DNA from: Ovis canadensis | Lineage: Eukaryota; Chordata; Mammalia; Artiodactyla; Bovidae | DNA: 64,000 nucleotides | Reading direction: 5' to 3' | NCBI RefSeq assembly: GCF_042477335.2 | Contig: NC_091247.1 | Location: forward strand, 226,820,001 to 226,884,000 | Position numbers and translations under genes: made by a program | Part shown: positions 34,634 through 45,511 of the stretch, in pieces | How the letters are laid out: each line of letters begins with the position of its first letter | How positions within the stretch are numbered: the stretch's first letter is position 1 | Notes under the pieces: generated by a model | The model's input: the letters and a program-made list of their open reading frames with translations, nothing else | Told to the model about the DNA's origin: nothing | Databases searched by the model: none

Positions 34634-35115
34634 TTCAGTCAGTCAGTTCAGTCGCTCAGTCATGTCTGACTCTGTGACCCAATGGACTGCAGCACGCCAG
34701 GCCTCCCTGTCCATCACCAACTCTCAGAGCTTGCCCAGACTCATATCCATTGAGTCAGTGATGCCATCCAACCATCTCATCCTCTGTCATCCCCTTCTCC
34801 TCCTGCCTTCAATCTTTCCCAGAATCAGCATCTTTTATAAAGGGTCAGTTCTTCACATCAGGTGGCCCAAGTACTGGAGCTTCAGCTTCAGCATCATTCC
34901 TTCCAAAGAGTATTCAGGACTGATTTCCTTTAGGATGGCCTGATTTGATCTCCTTGCTGTCAAAGGGACTCTCAAGAATCTTCTCCAACACCACAGTTCA
35001 AAAGCATCCATTCTTTGGCACTCAGCTTTCTTTATGGTCCAACTCTCACATCCATACATGACCACTGGAAAAACCATAGCTTTGGCTAGATGGACCTTTG
35101 CCAGCAAAGTAATGT
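34634..35115 (-). repeat. BovB LINE 3' fragment
   Basis: Antisense, about 480 bases: CAGTCAGTCAGTTCAGTCGCTCAGTCATG to CAGCAAAGTAATGT. The minus frame 34853-35107 still reads [20 protein letters not shown] sequence. Confidence 0.92.
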
Positions 35116-35119
35116 GAGA

Positions 35120-35534
35120 ATTTTGGAGTTCTCGCAGGAGAAGATGAGCACACGTCCTCTACTCTGCCATCTCTCCAGATAAGCAGATTGTTCAGTGATT
35201 TTATTATTTAGCTATTCTCTATTTTCCCTCAATTTTCCTCTGCTTAATCTAACAATTGCTGAGACGAGTCTCCTAAAATTCCCCAGATGGGTGGATTTGT
35301 CTCTTTGTAGTCCTGTCAATTGTCACTTTTATATGTTGAGTTGCTCTACTATTAGGTACATACAAAATTTTCATTCTTACATATTCCTAGTTAATTGAGT
35401 TGTTTATCATTATGAGCAGCACCTTTAACTTCAGGCAAAATGTTTTACATTGAAATAAATTGGTCTGGTGTCAACATAATTAAAGCTTTCTTTTATGAGT
35501 GGTATTCCATTTTTTAATGCCCTTACATCTTAGG
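35120..35534. other. AT-rich DNA, no gene seen
   Basis: No recognisable gene. Parts near 35200-35320 and 35470-35530 may be old L1 in antisense. Confidence 0.35.
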
Positions 35535-35535
35535 T

Positions 35536-35714
35536 ATGCGTGCGTGCATGCTCAATTGTGTCTGACCCTTTTGTGACCCCGTGGATTGTAGCCCACCAGG
35601 CTCCTCTGTCCATGGAATTCTGCAGACAAGAATATTGAAGTGGGTTGCATTTCCTCCAGGAGATCTTCCCTACCCAGGGATCAAACCCTAATGCTTTCCA
35701 GTTGTCTCACCAAT
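35536..35714 (-). repeat. Bov-tA SINE, diverged
   Basis: Antisense: GCATGCTCAATTGTGTCTGACCC, CAAGAATATTGAAGTGGG, GGGATCAAACCC, with small deletions in the Bov-A block. Confidence 0.85.
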
Positions 35715-35719
35715 TCTGC

Positions 35720-36660
35720 GTGTTTCTATCTTTCCTTCATTTCTCTTAGATTAAGTCCTTTTTCCTCTTTCCATTTTCTCCCTCTATTAATATGGAAGTA
35801 ATATTCCTTTTTTTCTTCCTTCAGTCACTACCCTAGTAATTTTAATAAGGAATTTTGAGATTTATCACAATCTTTACTCTTTTTCTAAACTGCACAAGAA
35901 ACTAAACCATTTTAACTGTGATCAATCATTCCTCTCCTGATCTATATTATTGAGGGATAATATAAACCTGTACAAAATTTGCAACCCCATGAAATGCTAT
36001 TTTTCTGTATAATCAGTTTTGTTTAGATTTGCCCAAATATTCCACACCATCTTGGCTCATCATTCTTTCTTATTCATATCGCCTTCCATTGAAAAGCACT
36101 TTCTTCAACTTGAATTCTCTCTAGTGAAGCTCCAGGGGGTGCTAATCCTTGCAGTTTTTTAAATGTTCAAAGATGTCTTTATTTTGCCTTTATTCATAAG
36201 AGGCATTTTTGCTGGAGAGAGAGAGTCCCTTTCCTCCTTCATGATGGAGGTATTCCCCCACTGTCTTCAGACCACGATTTGTGCTCCTGAGAACCAGCCT
36301 TTCTTCTCATCGACCCTGCTCCCTCCCTGCTTCTCCCCCTCCCTGCTGTGTTCCCACTTGGCCTGAGAATTTCCCTTATCCCTTCTGTTTGGAATTGACC
36401 GGGTTTCCTGATTTCAAGGATTGATGTCTCACATTAGTTCTGCAAACCTGTCAATAAACATCTCAAAGACTGCTCAGCCAGACAGACTACTCTTCTGGAA
36501 CACAGCGCTCAGGCTGTTACTCCTTCCCATCTGTGATTTTGGTCCATTATCTGCGTGTCTCAGGCTCCTTCGCATTTGCCTCACTCTTCCCTACTGCACC
36601 ATGTTCAGGACAATTTTTTCAGGTTCCCTTCCAGTTGATTAACTTTTTCTACTTTTCTCT
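35720..36660 (-). repeat. Possible old L1/HAL1-type sequence, antisense
   Basis: The stretch 'caaagatgtctttattttgcctttattcat' and the following 'actgtcttcagaccacgatttgtgc' to 'cttccagttgattaac' resemble the antisense 5' part of old mammalian L1/HAL1 elements. Family and limits are uncertain. Confidence 0.35.
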
Positions 36661-36689
36661 GCTGTATTGAAGGCTGTGGCATATTTATT

Positions 36690-37200
36690 TCTAGACAATG
36701 TGCAAAAATCAATTGTATATAGACTAAAAGATCTAAAAGGGAGTAGCAAAGTTCTGAAAGCTTTAGAAGAAAATGTAGAAGTACATCATTTTGGCCATTT
36801 AGGGAGTTTCTGCTAAATGAGGCACTACAACTCAAGTTACTGGGAAGTGATTGATAAATTCAGTTCATTGAAATGTTACACTCTTTCACACTCACAGACA
36901 CACACACCACATTCACACACACACACAACATGAAGTCGAGAGAGAGTGAAGATGAGACAAGATAATTGCTTAAGTTATAACCAGGAAAGATTAGTATCCA
37001 GAATGTATGGAGAATACCCACCACTCAATAAGAAAAAGAAAATCGTTCAACAGAAAAATGAGGAAAGATGGTAAAGAGGCAGTCTCTAAACGGAGAAAAC
37101 CAAAAGTGCCAGCAAATAAAGAAATGTTCAACTTCACTAATGTCAACAAAAAATTAGTCAGTCGATCTAAGGAAGAAATGAAAATATTATTCAAGCCAAA
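36690..37200 (+). repeat. Old L1 ORF2 fragments
   Basis: 'ttagtatccagaatgtatggagaatacccaccactcaata' and 'cagcaaataaagaaatgttcaacttcactaa' match the L1 ORF2 3' region. A CA-repeat separates the two pieces. Confidence 0.5.
36889..36930 (+). repeat. Interrupted (CA)n microsatellite
   Basis: CA/ACAC-rich tract within old L1 sequence. Confidence 0.85.
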
Positions 37201-37495
37201 TCGAGGATGATAACCCAGGAACAACATCTCAGAAAACTCTGAGACCTGCTCTGACCTTACGAGTCCAGACAGAGTCATGCAGGGTTTAAGACGGAGACTA
37301 CATTAGTTGACGCGTGATTGACAGTTGACACGACCCGGATCTACACGTCATCGTGGCCCCTTTCAAGATCGAGAAAGAATGTTGTCTTTAAGGGGTTATG
37401 TTGACATTGGGAGAATGTTGCTCTTCACAGTGGAGCAGGTATTTCCGTCCGTGGGAGGTTTCAAGGTGCTCACTAGTGAACAGACCCTACAGCAA
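37200..37495. other. Unique DNA
   Basis: No gene or nameable repeat seen. Confidence 0.4.
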
Positions 37496-37498
37496 GGG

Positions 37499-37708
37499 AA
37501 GTGAAGTCACTCAGTCAGGTCCAACTCTTTGTGACGCCATGGACTGTCGCCTACCAGGCTCCTCAGTCCGTGGAATTTTCCAGGAAAGAGCACTGCAGTG
37601 GGTTGCCACTCCCTTCTCCAGGGGATCTTCCCGACCCAGGGACTGAACCCGGGTCTCCCCCACTGCAGGCAGACGTTTTGCCCTCTGAGCCACCAGGGAC
37701 GCCTTGTG
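37499..37708 (-). repeat. Bov-tA SINE
   Basis: Antisense complete copy: GTCACTCAGTCAGGTCC, GAGCACTGCAGTGGG, GGGACTGAACCCGGGTCTCC, GAGCCACCAGGGACGCC. Confidence 0.92.
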
Positions 37709-37711
37709 GGA

Positions 37712-38238
37712 GGGTTTGGTTGGTGCCTAACGCAGGTTCACGGTGCAAGTAAGGGGGTGAGAGAAGGCCAAAGACCAGAGACATTTTTTGCATTTAAATT
37801 GTTCTTGTCTTGCCATACAATATGAATTTTATACTAGCAGTCCAGAAAACAGAAGCTCAGTCCACAGTGGATGACAATATTCTCGCACCATCTCTGAGTG
37901 TTCCTGCGCGGTCCTCTGCTCAATGCTTTTGTTTTTATCTAAGCTTTACCTGAACATAGATTCGAGAATCAAGTCTTTGTGCAATGATTTCTTCCTCGAC
38001 ACAACAATCCTTGCCAGACACCCGATTCCCACTTCCCCAAGATGTGGACTCCTGCCTCATTCCTTTACATTTGCCTTTAAATCTATAAATGACACCGTTT
38101 GATCATTATTGATGACAGTACTTAGCTTTAGGCATTATCTATCAACTTCCCATCCTGGAAGATGGTGATGAAGTGTCCTGTCACGGAGGCACACCCCAGG
38201 CAATCTCCTCTCTCCCTCTCCCCACCTCCCTCCCCACC
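37712..38238. other. Unique DNA
   Basis: No recognisable gene or repeat. Confidence 0.4.
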
Positions 38239-38239
38239 T

Positions 38240-38413
38240 CACACACACATGCATGGTGCGCACACATATACACATATGCATTGCACGCACACACATACAC
38301 GCACACACACACATACACGCACACATGCACACACATGCATATATACACGCTTGCACACGCATACACACATGTACGCAGATACACATAGACACACACGCAC
38401 ACACACACACGTA
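38240..38413 (+). repeat. Compound CA-rich microsatellite/low-complexity tract
   Basis: About 170 bases built from ACAC units broken by CG and TG interruptions (ACGCACACACACATACACGC and variants). It generates long artificial His/Thr and Cys/Val frames on the two strands. Confidence 0.93.
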
Positions 38414-38414
38414 A

Positions 38415-39015
38415 CACAAGCTCTGTCTGCTCCTCTCCTTCATGTTGTGATTGTGATGAGATCGATATGCATGCGTCCGTTTTCCTTCCTGCCTCCCAGA
38501 TCTTATTTCCGTCATTTCTTCTCCCTTTCTCTTTGTCCTCCTGAATTAATACCTCTTCAAATCCACATTTTTCATTGCCACGCTAGCGGGTTTGAAGGAG
38601 GGTAAGAAAGGGAGTGGTGTTTCACAGACCACCTCCAGCGTCTTCATCTCCACCCTCATGTCTTCATCTGCTTTTGTCTTGTTTACAGTAAGCACAATGC
38701 TTCTATCACCCTGACACAGGAAATCTTTCAAAGTGTGAGTGTTTCTGAAATGAGTGAATTCTTCCTATAACCGGTGTCAACGATCTGCCCCACCCCCAGG
38801 CTTAGGGTGGGGCATAGGGTGACCACCGCCTCACTTTCTCCAGGACTCCGGGGTCCTGGGGTGCAGGACTCTCCATGTTAAAACCCGATGATTCCAGAGG
38901 TGAGCTGGTTGCAGAGGTGTGACCCCAACCCATCCTTGTCACCTAGTTGGTCTGTGGACATTGGTAGCACCACAAGCATTTAACTTTGAACCTAAATATG
39001 CACAGTTGACTTCTC
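38415..39015. other. Unique DNA
   Basis: No gene or named repeat seen. Confidence 0.4.
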
Positions 39016-39019
39016 TTTA

Positions 39020-39148
39020 ATTTAAAAAGATACTGTTTTTGGCTGCACCTTGTGTCACGTGGGATCTTAGTTCCTTGACCAGTGATGGAACCCACACCCC
39101 CTGCCGTGGAAGGTGAGGTCTAACCACTGGACTGCGGGAGGTCACTCT
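39020..39148 (-). repeat. CHR-type SINE fragment
   Basis: Antisense: TTTTTGGCTGCACCTTGTG, GGGATCTTAGTTCCTTGACCAGTGATGG, CTAACCACTGGACTGC. The end of the tRNA-like head is diverged. Confidence 0.75.
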
Positions 39149-39337
39149 CTTTTTCTTTTTTTGATGAATGAAAGTAAAAACGTTCTGTTTTTCTTCTCAG
39201 CATTCTACTAAGGGAAACTTTGCTTCCTTGATACCCCGGCCTCCAGATGTGTGGGTTTTTTTTCTCCACACCAAGCGGTTTTCCAGTTCTCTGTTGACAC
39301 TGGCTGGGTGCACCAGAATTTACCCAGTTCTGACACT

Positions 39338-39463
39338 GAGAAGGGAATGGCTACCCACTCCAGTGTTCTTGCCTGGAGAATCCCACGGACAGAGAAGCCT
39401 GGCGGGCTACAGTCCTTGGGGTCACAAAGAGTCAGACACAACCGAGCAACTAACACTTTTGCT
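39338..39463 (+). repeat. Bov-A monomer SINE with 10-base target duplication
   Basis: Bov-A monomer (GGGAATGGCTACCCACTCC to GAGCAACTAACACTTTTGC) without the tRNA head. TTCTGACACT flanks it at 39328-39337 and 39464-39473. Confidence 0.88.
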
Positions 39464-39621
39464 TTCTGACACTCTCTACCCAGAATCATCAAGACCCCAC
39501 ATGTTAAGGGCTCAGTCCCACAAGACTGCCCCTGCCCTCGAGACGCTTAGTCCCGTGTCTCAGGCTGTCACCTATGCCTCTGACTCGATTTAAGTCAGAG
39601 GTTCCCATGGCTCCTTCCTCA

Positions 39622-40385
39622 ATTCAGTTCAGTTCAGTCGCTCAGTCGTGGTTTGCAACCCCGTGGACTGGCGCATGCCATCCATCCCTGTCCCTCACCA
39701 ACTCCCGGAGCTTGCTCAAATTCCCATCCATTGAGTCGGTGATACCATCCAACCATCTCATCCTCTGTCATCCCCTTCTCCTCCTGCCTTCAATCTTTCC
39801 CACCATCAGGGTCTTTTCAAACCAGTCAGTTCTTTCACATCAGGTGGCCAAATTATTGGAGCTTCAGCTTCAGGATCAGTCCTTCCACTGAATACTCAGG
39901 ACTGATTTCCTTTAGGATGGACTGGTTGGATCTCCTTGCAGTCCGAGGGACTCTCAAGAATCTTCAACACCACAATTCAAAAGCATCAATTCTTCGGCGC
40001 TCAGCTTTATTTATAGTCCAACTCTCACATCTATAACACGACTACTGGAAAAACCATAGCCTTGACTCGATGGACCTTTGTTGGCAAAGTAACGTCTCTG
40101 CTTTTTAATATGCTGTCTAGGTTGGTCATAGCTTTTCTTCCAAGGAACAAGCGTCTTTTAATTTCATGGCTACAGTCACCATCTGCAGCAATTTTGGAGC
40201 CCCCCAAAATAAAGTCTGTCACTGTTTCCATTGTTTTCCCATCTATTTGCCATGAAATGCCGGGACCGGATGCCGTGATCTTCGTTTTCTGAATGTTGAG
40301 TTGTAAGGCAATTCTTTCACTCTCCTCTTTCACTTTCGTCAAGAGGCTCTTTAGTTCTTCTTCGCTTTCTGCCATAAGGGTGGAA
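39622..40385 (-). repeat. BovB LINE 3' fragment with 11-base target duplication
   Basis: Antisense BovB of 764 bases, from the TTCAG run to TCTGCCATAAGGGTGGAA (just short of the YADD-coding block). CTCCTTCCTCA flanks it exactly (39611-39621 and 40386-40396). Minus frame 40031-40375 retains 114 codons. Confidence 0.95.
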
Positions 40386-40455
40386 CTCCTTCCTCAGGCG
40401 CAGTCATTTGTTGGAAGGGCTCACAGGACTCAGAAAGCAGTTTACTTCCTAGATC

Positions 40456-40520
40456 GCTGCTGCTGCTACTGCTACGTCACTTCAGTCATGTCCGACTCTG
40501 TGCGACCCCATAGACAGCAG
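40456..40520 (-). repeat. 65-base BOV-A2 tail fragment with target duplication
   Basis: Only the GCTGCTGCT tail and about 50 bases of the right monomer. CCTAGATC flanks it exactly (40448-40455 and 40521-40528), so this is a very short 5'-truncated SINE insertion and not a remnant. Confidence 0.82.
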
Positions 40521-40629
40521 CCTAGATCACCAGTTTACTATAAAGGACACACCTCAGGAGCAGACAGACAGCAGAGATGCACAGGCCAAGGTGGATGAAG
40601 GGACACAGAACACCTATGCCCTCTCAGGA

Positions 40630-41348
40630 TGTTGCAGGAGGAAGCCAGTTCTGACTCCATGTTGGAAACTGTTTCTTTGACTTGCTTTTCACTGCTTTTA
40701 TTATTATAATCATACTCGGTGGTGTCCCTGGAGGACCCTGCCTGTCTCAGTCCAGTTCAGTTTAGTCGCTCAGTTGTGTCCGACTCTTTGCAACCCCACG
40801 GACTGCAGAACGCCAGGCCTCCCTGTCCATCAGCAACTCCTGGAGTTTACTCAAACTCATGTCCATTGAGTCAGTGATGCCATCCAACCATCTCATCCTC
40901 TGTCGTCCCCTTCTCCTCCTGCCTTCAATCTTTCCTAGCATCAGGGTCTGCCCCTCTGCTTGACTGTAAACTAAAGTGCCTTTGTTCAGCTCCTGGAGAG
41001 ATCATTTGTCCCTGCCCATCTGTGAATAGACGAGATTAACACGCATCTTCCAAAGGCTGGCCATCCCCTTGGAGATGCTTTGCAAGACTGAAGGCCCTTT
41101 CACTTTGCTTCCGCACTGCCCCTCCCTCTCTGCTCTGCCTTGTGACTTTAGCTCCTCGCTGCTTCTTTCCCTCTGATCTATAAAAGAACCTGGCATCCAG
41201 GCCCCAATAAGATGGTTATTTTGAGGCGCTAGCCTGCCATCTTCTCAGTCTGCCGGCTCCCCGATTGAAGTCTTTTTTGCCTCAACACCCCCTCTCGGAT
41301 TCACTGGCCTGTCATGCAGTGAGCAGGGCAAGCTTGGAACTGGTAACA
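40630..41348 (+). repeat. Solo-type ERV LTR (bovine BTLTR-like), split by BovB
   Basis: It starts TGTTGCAGGAGG and ends GGTAACA, flanked by AGGA on both sides (40626-40629 and 41349-41352), a 4-base duplication as made by class I ERVs. A promoter-like TATAAAAG lies at about 41180, followed by AATAAG at 41206. No internal retroviral genes are next to it. A BovB fragment (40747-40948) interrupts the U3 part. The LTR is ancient and non-coding. Confidence 0.78.
40747..40948 (-). repeat. BovB LINE 3' end inside LTR
   Basis: Antisense BovB of about 200 bases, CAGTTCAGTTTAGTCGCTC to CCTAGCATCAGGGTCTG. It lies in the first LTR between 'gaggaccctgcc' and 'tgcccctctgcttg', contiguous in the second LTR. 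Confidence 0.9.
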
Positions 41349-41438
41349 AGGACACCACCCTCCCAACGCCTCCACGTGTTCAGCCACCTGGAAGTTCTCA
41401 GAAGCCCATACTGTGGGGATTTTTATGGGGCTTCATTA

Positions 41439-42127
41439 TGTTACCGAGTCCAAGCTCACCCTGCTCACTGCACAACAGGCCACTGAATCCAAGAAACGAG
41501 GTGTTGAGGGAAGGAAGACTTTAATCGGGGAGCCAGCAGACAGAGAAGATGGCAGGCTAGCGCCTCAAAATAACCGTCTTATTGGGGCCTGGATGCCAGG
41601 TTCTTTTATAGATCAGAGGGAAAGAAGCAGCGAGGAGCTAAAGTCACAAGGCAGAGCAGAGAGGGAGGGGCAGCGGGGAAGCAAAGTGAAAGGGCCTTCA
41701 GTCTTGCAAAGTATCTCCAAGGGGATGGCCAGCCTTCAGAAGGAGTGTGTTAATCTTGTCTGTTCACAGATGGGCAGGGATAAGCTATTTCTCCAGGAGT
41801 GGAACACAGGCACTTTAGTTCACAGTCAAGCAGAGGGGCAGGGTCCTCCAGGCAGTTCAGTTCAGTTCAGTTCAGTGGCTTGGTCGTGTCCGACTCTTTG
41901 CGACCCCATGGACTGCCACACTCCATCCATCCCTGTCCATCACCAACTCCTGGAGTTTACTCAAACTCATGTCTATTATTAATATTCTAATGAATAGCAA
42001 AAGACATTCTTTTTGCTTTCGTCTTTCTTATCACTTAGGAAACACCAGGGGTTTTAGGAGCTCTGTGCCAGGAAGTGATGTGAAGACCAAATATATATTT
42101 CTTACTATAAATCCCAGCACTACAACA
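41439..42127 (-). repeat. Second ERV LTR, inverted, split by BovB
   Basis: On the minus strand it runs from TGTTGTAGTGCTGGG (42127) to GGTAACA (41439). About 400 bases of its 3' part match the first LTR closely (TATAAAAG region, AATAAG, GCCTCAACACC). Its 5' 140 bases differ from the first LTR. No clear target duplication is seen (ATTA and GGGT flank it). The plus-strand frame 41413-41982 is an artefact crossing the LTR and BovB. Confidence 0.7.
41853..41973 (-). repeat. BovB LINE 3' end inside second LTR
   Basis: About 120 bases, four TTCAG units to CTCAAACTCATGTC. It is inserted in the U3 part of the inverted LTR. Confidence 0.88.
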
Positions 42128-42329
42128 GGGTGAGAGGATGAAGCTTTAAAGGCAAAAGTTCCCTTCTAGCTGGTTCCTCCATATTGCCTGAAAAAGATCA
42201 TGAATGAAATAAAGCCTAATGCAGAGTTGTCCACCTGGCTCATAGTCAACCGCAAGTCAATGCCTGCACACTGGTGGGTTTCTTCTGTGTCTTTTAATTT
42301 GAGATTTTTATCTGAAACCATGTCAGTAT

Positions 42330-42960
42330 TTGTATCAGTCAGCGATAGTCATAATAATGCTGCATGACAAACTACTCCAAAACTCAACGGTTTAAACACT
42401 AATCGTTTTATTTTCTCCCAAGTGCCTGTGATTGGTGGGAGATCAGCTGATAATAGTTGGTCTGGGCTTGACCCTAAGCTGCATGTTGAATGCAGGTGTG
42501 CCCCTCTGGTGTTCACTGAGGAATGTAAGCTAAAGAGGCAGCAGTCACTCACCAGGAGGCTCTGCTTGTGGGAGGACAGAAGGCCCAGATGGTAACACAC
42601 TTCATAAGCACATCCAAGCCTTTGCTGTAGGCTAACACATCCACTAACATCCTGTGGAGCAAAACAGTCCCACAGCTAAGCATCCGGTCAAGGAGCAGAG
42701 AAAGAGGATCCCTCACTGCAGAGTTAAAGCAAGTCACATGATCAGCTTGGCATCAGTGAGATGGAGAAGCATCTTCAGGCACAGAGTTGGGCAGGGAGTG
42801 AAGATTCTGGAATGGTAGTCTAACCTCTCTCAGTATCTTTGTACTCACAGCCTGTCTGTCTTAATTGGCATGCCCATGGACCTACAGAAGCACTTTGGTT
42901 TTCATTGTTCAAGACCGTGTTCAGCTCTGTCTTTGAGCAACTTCTCCCACTCTCCCCCTA
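42330..42960 (+). repeat. Probable MaLR (MLT1-type) LTR
   Basis: 'tgctgcatgacaaactactccaaaactcaacggtttaaac' near 42357 and the 'agcaagtcacatgatcagc' region near 42727 resemble MLT1-class LTRs. It is strongly diverged, and the subfamily is not assigned. Confidence 0.45.
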
Positions 42961-42964
42961 AAAT

Positions 42965-43612
42965 GAACTTGGCAGTTGCTTCTTAGAATATATTTTGCAT
43001 CACACCATTCCAAACATACCCTTCCAATTCTGTGAATTTATCCCTGAGCTGCAATAATAGACAAAAAGCCTGAAAGTTAATTCTGTGTATAATTTCCATG
43101 CTTGTCACACGCCTGCCAACACATTAAAGACAGAGGACACTTCCAAATCTCTCAGAGGAAGGTCCAGGTTCCAAGACTTGGAGAGGTTCTGGTGACCAAT
43201 TCACCTGTCAAAAGAGGATCACTCGGGAACAAAATATCCTTGTGTCTGTAGCTTCCAGCTGCCTTTCAGAAGACTCTGCTTCAACTCCTAGTGAAGTCAT
43301 TCAATTAAGTGGGGAAATGAAACTATTCCCACTCCAAACTCCAGAATTCCTGGGCACAGTGCAGACTTGTACCACTCATCCTGACAGTGTGGGAAATCCT
43401 TCCCACAAGGATTTGGGAAGCAACAGTGTGCTATGATGAGCCACCCAGACAGCCAAGCATGATTCAGAAGAAATTTTAGACTCCTATTCTGATGGTGGTA
43501 AGCAGAGAAAATTTTAAAAATTGAGATAGGATGGTGTGGGTAGGGTATGCACTTGTCAGTGAGTTTTGTGTTTTTGTTTTTGTTTTTTACAAATCTTGCA
43601 TCATGTTTGGTG
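42965..43612. other. Unique DNA
   Basis: No gene or named repeat seen, apart from a T/G-rich stretch near 43568-43585. Confidence 0.4.
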
Positions 43613-43616
43613 TTGA

Positions 43617-43823
43617 GATTGGAAAAGACCCTGATGCTCGGAAAGATGGATGGCAGAAGAAGGGGGCAGCAGAGGATGAGTTGATGAGATGGCATCACTG
43701 ACTCAATGCACATGAAGATGAGCAAACTCCAGGAGATATTGGAGGACAGAGGAGCTTGTGGTGCTGCAGTCCACGGGGTCGCTAAGAGTCGGACACAACT
43801 TAACGACTGAACAACAACGGCAG
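43617..43823 (+). repeat. BovB LINE 3' fragment
   Basis: Sense: TTGGAAAAGACCCTGATGC to GACACAACTTAACGACTGAACAACAAC, about 205 bases. Confidence 0.9.
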
Positions 43824-43824
43824 A

Positions 43825-45312
43825 ATTTGTGTTTGTGAATTTCCTGAAAAACTACTATAAGATCAGTGGAGTACCTTATGCTTGGGGCACCGTAGGGACC
43901 AGGAAATAGAATTTGTGTGCTGCCTCAAATCTTTTGGGGAAGAAGCCGAGGGTGCATGGAGGTTTTGGAGTGTTCCAGGTGCCTGTGTGTCATCAAGAAT
44001 GTCTGGGAAGCTGACTTAGGGTGGGCATATGCCAGCTAAGAAGGGCATGGTAAGGAGCTGGCCATGTGAAGAAAGGGCCAGAACATCCTGGCAGAGGAAG
44101 CAGGTGATGCAGACCAGGGGAGGAGGTTGCACTTAATTAGAAGGGAAGTGGGAAGCCCTTGGGGTTTTTAGCTCAGGCAGTGACGATGGAAACCCTGAGA
44201 ACCAGGAAGGTGGGCATTTCTCAGCTGCGGGTACTGTCTACCCTCAACATCCATGGACCAGCTCTCAGCTCACTGTTCAATGAACTACTTAACGTTTACT
44301 TTTAAATCAAAGTTCACTTATAGTGAAAACTTCAATGCTTGCACAACAATGCAAATATAATTAATAGCACTGAACTGTACACTTTAATATGGTTTAGACA
44401 GGAAATTAATGTTTTTTGTATTCTACCACAACAAAAAAATTTAAACGATGGTAAAAATGCTGAGGAAAGATAGGAAAGAGCAGGCTTGAACAGAGAATGT
44501 TAGCGTTTTACAGTGGTTGTCAGATTCTATACAAAAAGAAGTTAGATGGCCTAAGGGAGAAAAGCTCCAGAGGAAACAACCAATATTTAAAGGCTTTTTC
44601 ATTTGTATATCATCTTTCTTCCCCACTTTTGTAAGCAAATCATACGTCAAGATTCATTTGCTTATTATACAATTTTAGTGTGTATTTAAAACTAAAAGAA
44701 GGAGGTGATGTAATTTTAAACCAACTCTGCAGTATTTTAATATACAATATTTTTAATTAATTTTGATTGTCATGAACAATCACTTTCACAGGAGAGGAAA
44801 TAATAAAAATGTTCTATTTGAGTAATCATTTTTAAATGTATTTAAATGTATTATGTGAGGGCACCCTGTAAAGATGACTCTGCCCCTTCTGGTCTTTAGA
44901 CAGGAGTCTGTTCTAAAGCAAAAACCTCTCAGGGAGTGTGGCTCTGTTTATATTTTTTCTAGAATAGTGCACACTGAACACACCGGATCCTGTGGTGGGG
45001 CGAGGGGCTTTTCAGAAGCACACTGCACACGGGTTGAGGCCTAACCGGCAGGTTCAGCCAGTATGAACACAATAAGCCAATTTTAGAGTCAGATGCGCTG
45101 AAGGGGCCAGCCCCCGGTCCTTGTCCCACTCGCCCAAGAGGGCAGCTGCAAGGGCCAGTGACTGGGACTCAGCTGTGGACTGACCTGTTGTGGGGACCCC
45201 AATCAAGGCTGCAGCTAAGCGGGTTTATATTCTGTGGGAGCACAGGCCCCAGCGAGGCCTCAAGGGGAGGAGGGAGTGGGAGGACTGGTTAAGACCAGAT
45301 TTGGGGACCCAC
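43825..45312. other. Intergenic DNA with an L1M tail
   Basis: The stretch 44275-44455 ('cactgaactgtacactttaatatgg' followed by A/T-rich sequence) is an old L1M 3' end in sense. Otherwise no gene or named repeat is seen. Confidence 0.5.
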
Positions 45313-45324
45313 CCCCTGGTCCTG

Positions 45325-45498
45325 GGGCTTCCCTGGTGGCTCAGACAATACAGAATCTGCCTGCAATATGGGAGACCCAGGTTCGATCCCTGGGTGGGGA
45401 AGATCCCCCAGAAAAGGGAACCACAACCCATTCCAGTATTCTTGCCCAGAGAATCCCATGGACAGAAGGACTAACACTTTCACTTCACTTTAACTTTT
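45325..45498 (+). repeat. Bov-tA SINE with 11-base target duplication
   Basis: Well-kept head (GGGCTTCCCTGGTGGCTCAG, GGTTCGATCCCTGGGTGG), shortened Bov-A part that jumps from CATGGACAGA to GGACTAACACTTTC. CCCTGGTCCTG flanks it (45314-45324 and 45499-45509). Confidence 0.92.
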
Positions 45499-45511
45499 CC
45501 CTGGTCCTGAA

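Noticed and set aside
38135..38605. His/Thr-rich and Cys/Val-rich frames
   Set aside because: Direct translation of the CA microsatellite on both strands.
41413..41982. 189-codon plus-strand frame
   Set aside because: It crosses an inverted LTR and a BovB fragment, so it is a chance fusion of repeats.
40630..42127. A full endogenous retrovirus bounded by the two LTRs
   Set aside because: The LTRs are in inverted orientation with only 90 bases between them and no gag, pol or env sequence, so they are not a provirus pair.
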